Of a stretch of DNA of 64,000 nt, positions 16,416 to 25,230 are shown in pieces (the first letter of the stretch is position 1; each line of letters starts with the position of its first letter). Source of the stretch: an uncultured Roseburia sp. (GTDB taxonomy: Bacteria; Bacillota; Clostridia; Lachnospirales; Lachnospiraceae); assembly GCA_947174805.1 (NCBI GenBank), contig CAMWKH010000001.1:62001-126000 (forward strand). Reading direction: 5' to 3'. The notes below the pieces were generated by a model, which saw only the letters and a list, made by a program, of their open reading frames with translations, did no database searches and was not told where the DNA came from. A program made the translations under genes and the position numbers.

Positions 16416-18143
16416 ATGAAGATAAAGGATATGAGTATCAGATATAAGTTACTGGTTCCAGTATTTGGATTAATGCTGGCAGTGTTGGTTCTAATCGCAG
16501 TGGGATTTACCAGTATTGCAAAAATGCAGAGAGCTTCTGTTATGGTAAAAGAGAAGGGGGTCAATTCTCTTATCGAGTTAAACAAAATCAGTGTGGAAGC
16601 CCAGAGGATGCAGAAACTGGGAACTTCATACTGTACCAGCGGGGCAGATAATAAAGAAAGTATCTGGGCAGGCGTGGAGGAGTGCAATGGTAAGCTTCAG
16701 CAGTCTCTGGAAAATATGAAAGCCTATATGATAGGTGCAGAACAGGAGGAGAAAGCCGCCGAAGCGGAAGCAGGTGCGGCAACTCTCTATGCCACTGTTT
16801 CTGAAGTAAAAGCCATGATGGACAATAAAGACAAATCCGGGGCTATCCTCTATACCAATTCAAAATTATACAACATGGGACAGTCTTTTGAAAAAATTAT
16901 TGATTCCTGGATAGAGTTAAACGATGTCAGCGTAAATGAAATACTGAGCAGTCAGGAAAAGATTTTCAATAATGTTAAGATCTTGTGCATTACTTGTGTT
17001 GTAGTGTGTATTCTTATGTTTGGGCTTACCGTGTGGTGTATTGAAAAGAAAGTAACCTGGCGGCTGCGGGCACACACAAAAAAGATGGATCAGATTATTG
17101 ACTCCATTGAGCAGGGACGCGGGGATTTATCTCTTCGCCTGATGGTTTTAAATAAAGACGAAATGGGGCGTATGGCTGCCAATGTCAACCGTTTTCTGGA
17201 TATTTTGGAAAACATTATGCAAAAAATCAACAACGATTCCATGTCGTTGAACAATATTGTCACCAATGTTATGGAAAGGGCAAACAGTTCCAACAGCAGC
17301 GCCTGTGATGTGTCTGCAGTGGCACAGGAACTTTCCGCCACCATGGAGGAGGTGGCAAGCACTGTTGCAAATGTGGACAGTAACGCTTCCAATGTAATGG
17401 CAGATTTGCAAGGACTGCAGGATACGACAGGAAACATTTTGGAGTATGCCAATGAGATGAAAAACCGTGCTGCCAAGCTGAAAGAATCTGCCCAGGACAA
17501 TAAAGAAGACATTAACCAGATGCTCACGCCTATCATAGATAAGATTAAAAATGCTGTGGAGAACAGCAAAAATATTGAGAAAGTCAATGCTCTCACAGAG
17601 GAGATTCTTTCCATTGCAAATCAGACAAATCTTTTGGCTTTAAATGCAGCTATTGAGGCGGCCCGTGCAGGGGAGGCCGGGAGAGGCTTTTCTGTGGTGG
17701 CAGAAGAAATTGGCCAGCTTGCGGATTCCAGCAGTGAGACGGCAAAAAATATTCAGGAGATTAACACGATGGTGCTGGATTTGGTAAAAGAGATGATTGA
17801 CAATTCCAATGAGATTATCCAGTACATGGAGGAGACGATTCTTCCGGATTATGACAATTTTGTAACCAGCGGTGTGCAGTATAGTAACGATGCGGCCCAT
17901 ATTGACCAGGAGATGGTACAGTACGCCCAGAGTTTTAAAGAAATCAATGGAATGGTGACAGAAATTGGAGAGTCCATCAGCGATATCACAAAAGCGGTGG
18001 ATGAAAGTGCAAACGGTGTTTCCAATGTGGCGGGAAGTATTCAGACTTTGGTTTCTGAGATTGCAGTCATCAATTCTCAGATGGATGAAAACGGCGCCAT
18101 TGCAGGAAGCTTAAAGGAAGAGGCACAGAAGTTTTCTGTATAG
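16416..18143 (+). CDS. Methyl-accepting chemotaxis protein 2
   Basis: A 575-residue paralogue of the receptor just upstream, starting [18 protein letters not shown] after a TTGGAGG site. Membrane helices lie near residues 12-35 and 188-208, with an external four-helix sensor between them, then HAMP and a signalling hairpin with tip [22 protein letters not shown]. It carries the same ETILPDY motif after the tip. The sensor region has diverged much more than the cytoplasmic part, suggesting duplication followed by a new input. I found no good promoter of its own between the terminator and the gene. Confidence 0.92.
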   Translation: MKIKDMSIRYKLLVPVFGLMLAVLVLIAVGFTSIAKMQRASVMVKEKGVNSLIELNKISVEAQRMQKLGTSYCTSGADNKESIWAGVEECNGKLQQSLENMKAYMIGAEQEEKAAEAEAGAATLYATVSEVKAMMDNKDKSGAILYTNSKLYNMGQSFEKIIDSWIELNDVSVNEILSSQEKIFNNVKILCITCVVVCILMFGLTVWCIEKKVTWRLRAHTKKMDQIIDSIEQGRGDLSLRLMVLNKDEMGRMAANVNRFLDILENIMQKINNDSMSLNNIVTNVMERANSSNSSACDVSAVAQELSATMEEVASTVANVDSNASNVMADLQGLQDTTGNILEYANEMKNRAAKLKESAQDNKEDINQMLTPIIDKIKNAVENSKNIEKVNALTEEILSIANQTNLLALNAAIEAARAGEAGRGFSVVAEEIGQLADSSSETAKNIQEINTMVLDLVKEMIDNSNEIIQYMEETILPDYDNFVTSGVQYSNDAAHIDQEMVQYAQSFKEINGMVTEIGESISDITKAVDESANGVSNVAGSIQTLVSEIAVINSQMDENGAIAGSLKEEAQKFSV

Positions 18144-18160
18144 AGAGGAATTCGATAATT

Positions 18161-18191
18161 AGGATTGATGGCTAAGACGTCAATCCTTTTT
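18161..18191 (+). terminator. Intrinsic terminator after chemoreceptor 2
   Basis: Stem AGGATTGA / TCAATCCT (18161-18168 / 18180-18187) followed by a run of T. Confidence 0.8.
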
Positions 18192-18280
18192 ATGCGCAGA
18201 GGCAGAAATGATGTTCTGCGGGTGCAAAATGCTTCCTTTCGGGCGGCAGGGAAAAAGAGGGATAGCGGAGCGGAAAAAAT

Positions 18281-19204
18281 ATGAAAAAACGAAATGATTT
18301 GAGTAATCGAATCAATGAAAAGTTTAAAAACATGAGCAAAGGCCAGAAACTTTTGGCATCTTATATCACGGACCACTATGACAAAGCCGTTTTTCTCACT
18401 GCGGCTAAATTGGGGGAAGTGGTGGGAGTCAGTGAGTCTACCGTGGTGCGGTTTGCCACAAATCTTGGGTATAAGGGTTACCCGGAATTTCAAAGTGAAC
18501 TGGAAATTATGGTGCGGGATAAATTAAATACCATTCAAACTATGGATGCTGTATTTGACCGTATCAGCCAGTCGCAGATTTTGGCCACAGTTCTTCAGAG
18601 AGATGCGGATAATATTCATGCCACTTTGGAGGAAGTGGACGAGAATGTGTTTGAGCTGGCAGTTGAGACCATCTTAAATGCAGATCATATTTATATTATT
18701 GGGATCAGAAGCTGTGCGCCTCTGGCGAGTTTTTTGAGTTTCTATTTAAATCTTATCTGTGATAAGGTACATCTCCTGCACACAAACAGTTCCAGTGAGG
18801 TCTTTGAGCAGATGATGCGGATTAACAGCAGGGATGTGATGATAGGCATCAGTTTTCCCAGGTATTCCATGCGGACCTTAAAGGCTATGGAGTTTGCTAA
18901 CAACCGAAATGCAAAAGTGATTACCCTGACGGACAGTGTTCACTCTCCCATGAATTTGTATTCTTCCTGCAACTTGATTGCCAGAAGCAATATGGTTTCC
19001 CTGGTGGATTCCCTGGTAGCCCCTTTAAGTGTGATAAACGCTTTGATTGTTGCCCTTTGCATGAAAAAGAACCAGGAAGTGTCGGACACTTTGGAAATGT
19101 TGGAAGAAATTTGGGAAGAATATCAGGTATATGAGAATGATGAGATTGATCATATCGAGGACACCCTGAAAATGAGATATGCAAGAATCGGAGAAAAGGG
19201 ATGA
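18281..19204 (+). CDS. MurR/RpiR family transcriptional regulator
   Basis: A 307-residue regulator with an N-terminal RpiR helix-turn-helix (LGEVVGVSESTVVRFATNLGYKGYPEFQ, residues ~46-75) and a C-terminal SIS domain (YIIGIRSCAPLASF from about residue 142) that normally binds a phosphosugar. No sugar-catabolic gene is adjacent, so the effector and targets are unknown. A GGAGCGG site precedes ATG 18281. The stop overlaps the next gene's ATG by four bases, so it is probably co-transcribed with the flavoprotein-cmk-ispH-S1 genes. Confidence 0.9.
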   Translation: MKKRNDLSNRINEKFKNMSKGQKLLASYITDHYDKAVFLTAAKLGEVVGVSESTVVRFATNLGYKGYPEFQSELEIMVRDKLNTIQTMDAVFDRISQSQILATVLQRDADNIHATLEEVDENVFELAVETILNADHIYIIGIRSCAPLASFLSFYLNLICDKVHLLHTNSSSEVFEQMMRINSRDVMIGISFPRYSMRTLKAMEFANNRNAKVITLTDSVHSPMNLYSSCNLIARSNMVSLVDSLVAPLSVINALIVALCMKKNQEVSDTLEMLEEIWEEYQVYENDEIDHIEDTLKMRYARIGEKG

Positions 19205-20427
19205 AAAGAGTTATCGTAATCGGAGGGGGGCCTGCAGGAATCTTTGCCGCACTGGCGGCGGCAAAACAGGGCCATTCCGTCATATTGCTGGAGCAAAATG
19301 AAAAACTGGGAAAAAAGCTGTTTATCACAGGAAAAGGCAGGTGCAATATCACAAATGCCGGGGAGATGGAGAATCTTTTTGGTAACGTAGTGAGCAACCC
19401 AAAGTTCCTCTACAGTGCCTTTTATGGATTTGATAATTTTCAGGTGATTGACTTTTTTGAGAACCATGGAGTAAAGACAAAAATTGAGCGGGGAAACCGG
19501 GTGTTTCCCCTTTCAGACCACTCCTCCGATGTGATTGCAGCTTTGGAGAAAGCTTTAAGGCAGGCAGAGGTGGAAGTAAAACTTCATAGGAAGGTGGAGA
19601 GGATTCTAGTCAGCCAGGGAAGGGCAGAAGGGGTCATGCTCTCAGAGGGGGAAAAACTTTTAGGGGAGGCGGTGATTATTGCCACAGGGGGATTTTCCTA
19701 CCAGAGTACTGGGGCAAGGGGAGACGGATACCGGTTCGCCAAAGAGACAGGCCATACCCTGACATCTTTATACCCTGCACTTGTTCCGATGAATGCCAGA
19801 GAGGAATATGTGGCCCAACTTCAGGGCCTGTCCTTAAAAAATGTGGAAATCACTGTAAAAGACAAAAATAAAATCCTCTTTAAAGAATTTGGGGAAATGC
19901 TTTTTACCCATTTCGGTGTCAGCGGGCCTCTTGTGTTAAGCGCCAGCAGCCAGGTGGGGAAGGTTCTTCTCCAGAGAGAACTTTCTATGTATATTGATTT
20001 AAAGCCAGCCCTTTCCTGGGAACAATTAGATAAACGTCTGCTCCGTGAATTTGAGTCAGGAAAAAACAAACAATTAAAAAATGTTTTAACAAATCTTCTC
20101 CCGGCAAAAATGCGTCCCCTGATACCTCTTCTCTCCGGTGTGAGCCAGGAAAAGAAAGTAAACGAGATTACAAAAGGGGAGAGAAGTGAAATTTTAAGGA
20201 CGTTTAAAGAATTTCCGCTTACCCTGACAGGGCTTCGTGATTTTAATGAGGCTATTATTACAAAAGGAGGGGTTTCCACAAAGGAAATCAATCCCTCTAC
20301 GATGGAGTCAAAAATCCTCCCCGGTGTTTTCTTTGCAGGGGAGGTTATGGATGTGGATGCCCTCACCGGGGGATACAATCTGCAGATTGCCTGGTCCACA
20401 GGTTATCTGGCAGGAAGCAGTGTATAG
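19201..20427 (+). CDS. BaiN/RdsA (HI0933) family FAD-dependent oxidoreductase
   Basis: A 408-residue flavoprotein. The N-terminal dinucleotide fold GGGPAGIFAALAA is followed by the family motif LGKKLFITGKGRCNITN, with ATGGFSYQSTGARGDGYRFA in the middle and GGYNLQIAWSTGYLAG at the C-terminus for FAD binding. Members include YhiN/HI0933 and BaiN, proposed to act in bile-acid dehydroxylation. A gene placed before cmk, as here, is more likely a general housekeeping reductase. The true substrate cannot be inferred. Confidence 0.85.
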   Translation: MKRVIVIGGGPAGIFAALAAAKQGHSVILLEQNEKLGKKLFITGKGRCNITNAGEMENLFGNVVSNPKFLYSAFYGFDNFQVIDFFENHGVKTKIERGNRVFPLSDHSSDVIAALEKALRQAEVEVKLHRKVERILVSQGRAEGVMLSEGEKLLGEAVIIATGGFSYQSTGARGDGYRFAKETGHTLTSLYPALVPMNAREEYVAQLQGLSLKNVEITVKDKNKILFKEFGEMLFTHFGVSGPLVLSASSQVGKVLLQRELSMYIDLKPALSWEQLDKRLLREFESGKNKQLKNVLTNLLPAKMRPLIPLLSGVSQEKKVNEITKGERSEILRTFKEFPLTLTGLRDFNEAIITKGGVSTKEINPSTMESKILPGVFFAGEVMDVDALTGGYNLQIAWSTGYLAGSSV

Positions 20428-20464
20428 TAAAAAGACAAATTTAGATGAAATAAAGGAGATTTAT

Positions 20465-21127
20465 ATGAATATTGCAATAGACGGGCCGGCAGGGGCCGGA
20501 AAAAGCACTATTGCCAAAAGATTGGCAAAAGATTTGAATTTTATCTATGTGGATACAGGTGCCATGTACCGGGCCATGGCATTGTATTTTCTGGAAAAAG
20601 GCATCAAAGCTTCTGAGGAGGAAGAGATCAGCCGCGCCTGTGAGAATATTGAGATTTCCATCCTGTATGACCAGGGGGAACAGCAAGTGATTTTAAATGG
20701 GAAAAACGTAAGCAGTGAAATCCGCAGGGAAGAAGTGGGAAATATGGCCAGCGCTGTCAGCGTCTATGGAAAAGTGAGGGAAAAACTGGTGGCGCTGCAG
20801 CAGAAACTTGCCCAGGACGCTGATGTGATCATGGACGGAAGGGATATCGGTACCTGGGTGCTGCCAGGGGCAGAACTTAAGATTTATCTCACTGCCAGCA
20901 GTTACACCAGGGCAAAACGCCGTTTTGACGAGCTGGAAGAAAAAGGGATTTCCTGTGATTTGCAGGAGATTGAAAAAGATATTAAAGACAGGGACTACAG
21001 GGATATGAACCGGGAGATATCCCCTTTAAAGCAGGCAAGGGATGCAGTTCTTGTGGACTCCTCGGATATGGGGATAGAAGAGGTGGTGGAGACGATTAAA
21101 AAACTGTATCAGGAGAGAGTGTCATGA
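20465..21127 (+). CDS. cmk: Cytidylate kinase
   Basis: A 220-residue enzyme that phosphorylates CMP and dCMP with ATP. The P-loop is GPAGAGKST, followed by YVDTGAMYRA; MDGRDIGTWVLP and RAKRRF are the CMP-binding and lid signatures. The start ATG 20465 has an AAAGGAG site. The stop overlaps ispH (ATGA), giving the common clostridial order cmk-ispH-S1. Confidence 0.96.
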   Translation: MNIAIDGPAGAGKSTIAKRLAKDLNFIYVDTGAMYRAMALYFLEKGIKASEEEEISRACENIEISILYDQGEQQVILNGKNVSSEIRREEVGNMASAVSVYGKVREKLVALQQKLAQDADVIMDGRDIGTWVLPGAELKIYLTASSYTRAKRRFDELEEKGISCDLQEIEKDIKDRDYRDMNREISPLKQARDAVLVDSSDMGIEEVVETIKKLYQERVS

Positions 21128-21978
21128 AAGTAGTCTTAGCGGAGTTTGCCGGGTTTTGCTTCGGGGTGAAGCGGGCGGTGGAGCTGGTTTACCGGGAGGC
21201 GGAAAAACAGAATATTCCGGTTTATACCTTTGGGCCCATTATCCACAATGAGGAAGTGGTGGAGGATTTGGAGAAAAAAGGTGTCCATGCCGTGAAGGAT
21301 TTGGAGGAGCTGGAAACACTGGAAAAGGGGATTTTGGTGATACGTTCCCATGGAATTTCCAAGGATATAAAAGAAAAGGTTCAGGCCATGGGATTTGAAA
21401 TTGTGGATGCCACCTGTCCCTTTGTGTTAAAAATCCATAAAATCGTGGAGGAGTACAGCCGGAAGGGATATCATGTGCTTATTATAGGAAATGATTCCCA
21501 TCCTGAGGTGGAAGGAATCAAGGGATGGTCCTCTGAGGATAGGACCACGGTACTACAAACCAGGGAGGAGGCGGAAAAAATTTCCTTTCCCCCAGGTGAA
21601 AAAGTATGTATTGTGTCTCAAACGACATTTAATTACAACAAATTTCAAGAATTAGTTGAAATTATCCAGAAAAAAGGTTATGATATACTTGTTCTAAATA
21701 CTATCTGCAATGCTACGGAGGTCAGGCAGAAAGAGGCGGCGGAAATCGCCGGCAGAGTTGATGCCATGATTGTCATTGGCGGACGCCAAAGTTCCAACAC
21801 GCAGAAGCTATTTGAAATATGCAAAAAAGAATGTGAAAATACTTACTATATACAGACACTTGATGACTTGGACAAAACAAAGTTTCGGTCCATTGATAAC
21901 GTAGGTATTACCGCAGGGGCTTCCACCCCAAACAAAATTATCGAGGAGGTTCAAGAGAATGTCAGAAATGAGCTTTGA
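21124..21978 (+). CDS. ispH: 4-hydroxy-3-methylbut-2-enyl diphosphate reductase
   Basis: A 284-residue iron-sulfur enzyme for the last step of the MEP pathway, making isopentenyl and dimethylallyl diphosphate. The three cluster cysteines are in GFCFGVKRA, DATCPFV and NTICNATE. SHG and AGASTPN supply substrate-binding residues. In many clostridia IspH and ribosomal protein S1 are one fused protein; here ispH ends within the first codons of the S1 gene in a different frame, so they are separate. The MEP pathway is therefore expected in this organism. Confidence 0.96.
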   Translation: MKVVLAEFAGFCFGVKRAVELVYREAEKQNIPVYTFGPIIHNEEVVEDLEKKGVHAVKDLEELETLEKGILVIRSHGISKDIKEKVQAMGFEIVDATCPFVLKIHKIVEEYSRKGYHVLIIGNDSHPEVEGIKGWSSEDRTTVLQTREEAEKISFPPGEKVCIVSQTTFNYNKFQELVEIIQKKGYDILVLNTICNATEVRQKEAAEIAGRVDAMIVIGGRQSSNTQKLFEICKKECENTYYIQTLDDLDKTKFRSIDNVGITAGASTPNKIIEEVQENVRNEL

Positions 21979-23044
21979 ACAAATGCTGGAAGAATCATTT
22001 AAAACAATAAGAAACGGAGAGGTAGTCGAAGGAACTGTTATCGATGTGAAACCAGATGAAATCGTCTTAAATATCGGATACAAGTCGGATGGCATTATTA
22101 CACGTAACGAATATACCAATGAATCAAATCTTGATTTAACTACTGTTGTCTCTGTAGGTGATTCCATGGAAGCGAAGGTAGTGAAAGTAAATGATGGAGA
22201 GGGACAGGTTCTGCTTTCCTACAAGCGCCTTGCCGCAGAGAAAGGCAACAAGAAACTGGAGGAGGCTTTCGAGAACCAGACAGTGCTCACTGCAAAAGTG
22301 GCTCAGGTTTTGGGCGGAGGTTTAAGCGTAGTTGTGGAGGAGAGCAGAGTATTTATCCCTGCAAGTCTGGTGTCCGATACATACGAGAAGGACTTAAACA
22401 AATATAAAGACCAGGAGATTGAGTTTGTGATTACTGAGTTTAATCCCCGCCGCAGAAGGGTGATTGGGGACAGGAAACAGCTTCTGGTGGCAAAAAAAGC
22501 TGAACTGCAGAAAGAGTTATTCTCTAAAATCAGCGTTGGCGATGTGGTAGAGGGAACTGTTAAAAATGTTACGGATTTCGGTGCATTTATTGATTTAGGC
22601 GGCGCAGACGGACTTCTTCATATCTCTGAGATGTCCTGGGGCAGAGTGGAGAGCCCGAAAAAAGTCTTTAAAGTGGATGATGTGGTGAGAGTATTCATCA
22701 AAGATATCAATGACACGAAGATTGCCCTGAGCATGAAATTCCCGGAGGATAATCCATGGAATGACGCTGCAAACCGTTTTGCAGTGGGAACTGTCATCAA
22801 AGGGAAAGTTGCCCGTATGACGGATTTTGGGGCGTTTGTTGAGCTGGCGCCAGGTGTGGATGCCCTTTTGCATGTGTCACAGATTGCAAAAGAGCACATT
22901 GAAAAACCTGCAGATGTGCTGTCAGTAGGTCAGGAAATTGAAGCACAGATCGTTGACTTCAATGAGGATGACAAAAAGATCAGCTTAAGTATGAAAGCGC
23001 TTTTTTCACCGGAAGATGAGGAAGAAACTGCTGTAGAAGAATAG
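21959..23044 (+). CDS. rpsA: 30S ribosomal protein S1-like, four S1 domains
   Basis: A 361-residue protein of four S1 RNA-binding repeats, near residues 20-87, 104-172, 190-258 and 276-345. Repeats three and four are the most typical (VTDFGAFIDLGGADGLLHIS and MTDFGAFVELAPGVDALLHVS). It overlaps the ispH end by 20 bases, with its GAGGAGG site inside ispH. It probably helps mRNAs bind the ribosome, although clostridial S1 is shorter than the six-repeat E. coli protein. The acidic C-terminus is normal. Confidence 0.92.
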   Translation: MSEMSFEQMLEESFKTIRNGEVVEGTVIDVKPDEIVLNIGYKSDGIITRNEYTNESNLDLTTVVSVGDSMEAKVVKVNDGEGQVLLSYKRLAAEKGNKKLEEAFENQTVLTAKVAQVLGGGLSVVVEESRVFIPASLVSDTYEKDLNKYKDQEIEFVITEFNPRRRRVIGDRKQLLVAKKAELQKELFSKISVGDVVEGTVKNVTDFGAFIDLGGADGLLHISEMSWGRVESPKKVFKVDDVVRVFIKDINDTKIALSMKFPEDNPWNDAANRFAVGTVIKGKVARMTDFGAFVELAPGVDALLHVSQIAKEHIEKPADVLSVGQEIEAQIVDFNEDDKKISLSMKALFSPEDEEETAVEE

Positions 23045-23059
23045 ACCGGAGGGGTTTTG

Positions 23060-23839
23060 ATGCTTGGCGATTACGAAAAATTTAAAAAGAATGTATTTGG
23101 GCTTACACAGATTGATTTGAATGCTTACAAAGAAAAGCAGATGCGCAGGAGAATTGATACCTTAATCAGCAAAAATAAAATGGCGAATTACGATTCCTAT
23201 GTGGATCTGCTGAAGAAAGATAAGGAAAAGTTTGAACAGTTTGTAAACTTTCTGACCATTAATGTCTCTGAGTTTTACCGGAATCCCGAGCAGTGGAAAT
23301 TGTTGGACCAAGAGATTATTCCGGAGTTGATTCAGAAATTTGGCAAGTCCTTAAAAATCTGGAGTGCTGCCTGTTCCACCGGAGATGAGCCATACTCCCT
23401 GGTGATGGCTTTTTCCAGACACATACCTTTAAATCAGATTAAAATTCTGGCAACGGATATTGACAGGCAGGTGATGGATACTGCACGGATTGGGTTGTAC
23501 AGTGAGAAGAGTATTGCGGGAGTCCCGGATGATTTTAAAAAGAAATATTTTACCAAGGTGGGAAATTCCTTCCAGCTCTCCAAGGAAATAACATCCAGAG
23601 TGCAGTTTCAGCAGCATAACCTGTTAAAGGATGAATATCCTTCCAAGTGTCATCTCATTGTATGCCGGAATGTGTTAATCTACTTTACCGAGGAGGCAAA
23701 AGAAGAAATTTACAAAAAGTTTAATCAGTCTCTGACAAAAGACGGGGTACTGTTTATCGGCAGTACAGAGCAGATCATGAATTATAAGACCATTAATTTT
23801 GCGAGAAAGAGCAGTTTCTTTTTCTCCAGGGAACAATAA
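23060..23839 (+). CDS. cheR: Chemotaxis protein methyltransferase CheR
   Basis: A 259-residue enzyme that transfers methyl groups from S-adenosylmethionine to glutamates of chemoreceptors. It has an N-terminal helical domain (residues ~1-75), the SAM-binding motif ACSTGDEPYSL near residue 105, ILATDID, and CRNVLIYF near residue 205. ATG 23060 is preferred over TTG 23057, with CCGGAGGGG before it. It sits 15 bases after the S1 gene, away from other chemotaxis genes, but may serve the two receptors at 14.5-18.1 kb. Confidence 0.95.
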   Translation: MLGDYEKFKKNVFGLTQIDLNAYKEKQMRRRIDTLISKNKMANYDSYVDLLKKDKEKFEQFVNFLTINVSEFYRNPEQWKLLDQEIIPELIQKFGKSLKIWSAACSTGDEPYSLVMAFSRHIPLNQIKILATDIDRQVMDTARIGLYSEKSIAGVPDDFKKKYFTKVGNSFQLSKEITSRVQFQQHNLLKDEYPSKCHLIVCRNVLIYFTEEAKEEIYKKFNQSLTKDGVLFIGSTEQIMNYKTINFARKSSFFFSREQ

Positions 23840-23846
23840 AAACGGA

Positions 23847-23880
23847 GCCGCTCCATGAGGATTTCATGGGCGGCTTTTTT
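23847..23880 (+). terminator. Intrinsic terminator after cheR
   Basis: Stem GCCGC-CCATGA / TCATGG-GCGGC with one bulged T, followed by six T. On the minus strand it also precedes a T run, so it may serve the convergent nuclease gene too. Confidence 0.88.
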
Positions 23881-23938
23881 GTGCCTAGTATTCATAGCGA
23901 AAAAATTTTCCGTTCTTATCTTTCTGTTTTTGCATAGA

Positions 23939-25030
23939 TTAGAGAAAGAGGGACAGGATCTTTTTCACGTAAAGGAGGAGACGTTCCCCATCTCCTAAAA
24001 ATTCTTCCCCCAATGGAAACCAGGAGGATTTTTCTTTTTTTCCGGGGTAAAAGCAAGGGGGAAACCAATCCTCCTTCTGAGGAAGAAACAGACCGCTGCG
24101 CTTTGTATAACAGGTACTTGGAGTAGCTTTTTTCCTGTGGGATTTGTCCACGAAGGAGGCCAGACTTTTGTGGACGGCCATATCTTCCGCGGGAAGATAG
24201 TAGTAGTCTTTGTAATTGTCATAGTAGAAAAAGAGTTCTCCCTCCAAAACCGGGACAAATAGATAGATATAATTTTCACGGAAAGTGAGACGGTACATTT
24301 CCTTTTCCACTGTGACCTTGGCGGGGAATGGCAGGGATGCCTTTAAGGTAACCTGAAGTTCTTTCACAGGGGAATCGGCGCCAAAGGGAAGGGTTTCCTC
24401 CAAAATGGCATTTGTTACGGCAGCTTCCCCGGAAAAAAAGTCAAGGTAGGACAAAAAAGGCAGAAGTTTTGTCATGCCCAGGATATCTTCGTAATTGTGG
24501 AGAAGCAAAAGGGATTTGCTCTCTTCCGTTGGCTGTTTTTCATACTCTCTGTAGACAGAAATCAGCTCTCTGCCGGAGTAAACGTCCTTTCTATGGATTC
24601 CCAAAAATGTTTCCAGGGTTTTCTGTTTTTTGTCCGGCAGATGTAAAAGGTTTAAAAAAGATTTTGTCTCTTGGTACAAATCCAAAATCTGGTAATTTTC
24701 CCAGGAAAAAGAGAGGTGATACCTTTCTTCCCGGTGTTTTAGAAATGGAATGTCAAAGCTAAGGCCGTTATAGCAAATCAGCACAGAAACCAAAGAGACG
24801 GCTTTTTGAAAAGCGGTTAAAATGTCTTTTTCTTCCCGGGAATTTTCTGCAAAAAACTGGAAGATTTCCATGGTTTCCTCCCTTCGGACCACAAGGCCGA
24901 TAAGGTAGACAGAGGAGTTTTTGGCAGAAAAACCAGTAGTTTCAATATCAAAAAAAGCGGCGTTATTTTTAAAAAATTCTCTGGTATAACAGTCATTTGG
25001 CAGAGTTAAGGTTTCGTGTATGGTTTCCAA
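23939..25030 (-). CDS. YprB-like RNase H-fold exonuclease
   Basis: A 363-residue protein with a DnaQ-like exonuclease domain in its first ~200 residues. FFDIETTG gives the first Asp and Glu; YNGLSFDIPFL, ILDLYQ and HNYEDIL carry the other metal-binding residues. This pattern matches the YprB family. The C-terminal ~150 residues have no motif I recognise. It is on the opposite strand between cheR and rnf. Its nucleic-acid substrate is not known for the family. Confidence 0.85.
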   Translation of the reverse strand: METIHETLTLPNDCYTREFFKNNAAFFDIETTGFSAKNSSVYLIGLVVRREETMEIFQFFAENSREEKDILTAFQKAVSLVSVLICYNGLSFDIPFLKHREERYHLSFSWENYQILDLYQETKSFLNLLHLPDKKQKTLETFLGIHRKDVYSGRELISVYREYEKQPTEESKSLLLLHNYEDILGMTKLLPFLSYLDFFSGEAAVTNAILEETLPFGADSPVKELQVTLKASLPFPAKVTVEKEMYRLTFRENYIYLFVPVLEGELFFYYDNYKDYYYLPAEDMAVHKSLASFVDKSHRKKATPSTCYTKRSGLFLPQKEDWFPPCFYPGKKEKSSWFPLGEEFLGDGERLLLYVKKILSLFL

Positions 25031-25147
25031 AGGGAGCCTCCAATCTGATAGGATTGTACAAGTTATGCCACTAAGTATATCACATTAAGAAAAAATTAAG
25101 AAGTATGAAAAAAAGTACAAAAAAGGTATTTCAGCAGACGCTTTTTA

Positions 25148-25156
25148 TGATATAAT
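25148..25156 (+). promoter_or_regulatory. Extended -10 promoter of the rnf operon
   Basis: TGA directly before TATAAT (25151-25156). The -35 region is weak. A leader of about 68 bases follows to rnfC. Confidence 0.65.
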
Positions 25157-25230
25157 TTATAAGATGACGTTCTTGTACATTTTTTGCGTACAGGGATTTA
25201 CAAAATTTTTAAGAAAGTGGGGCACGAGAA

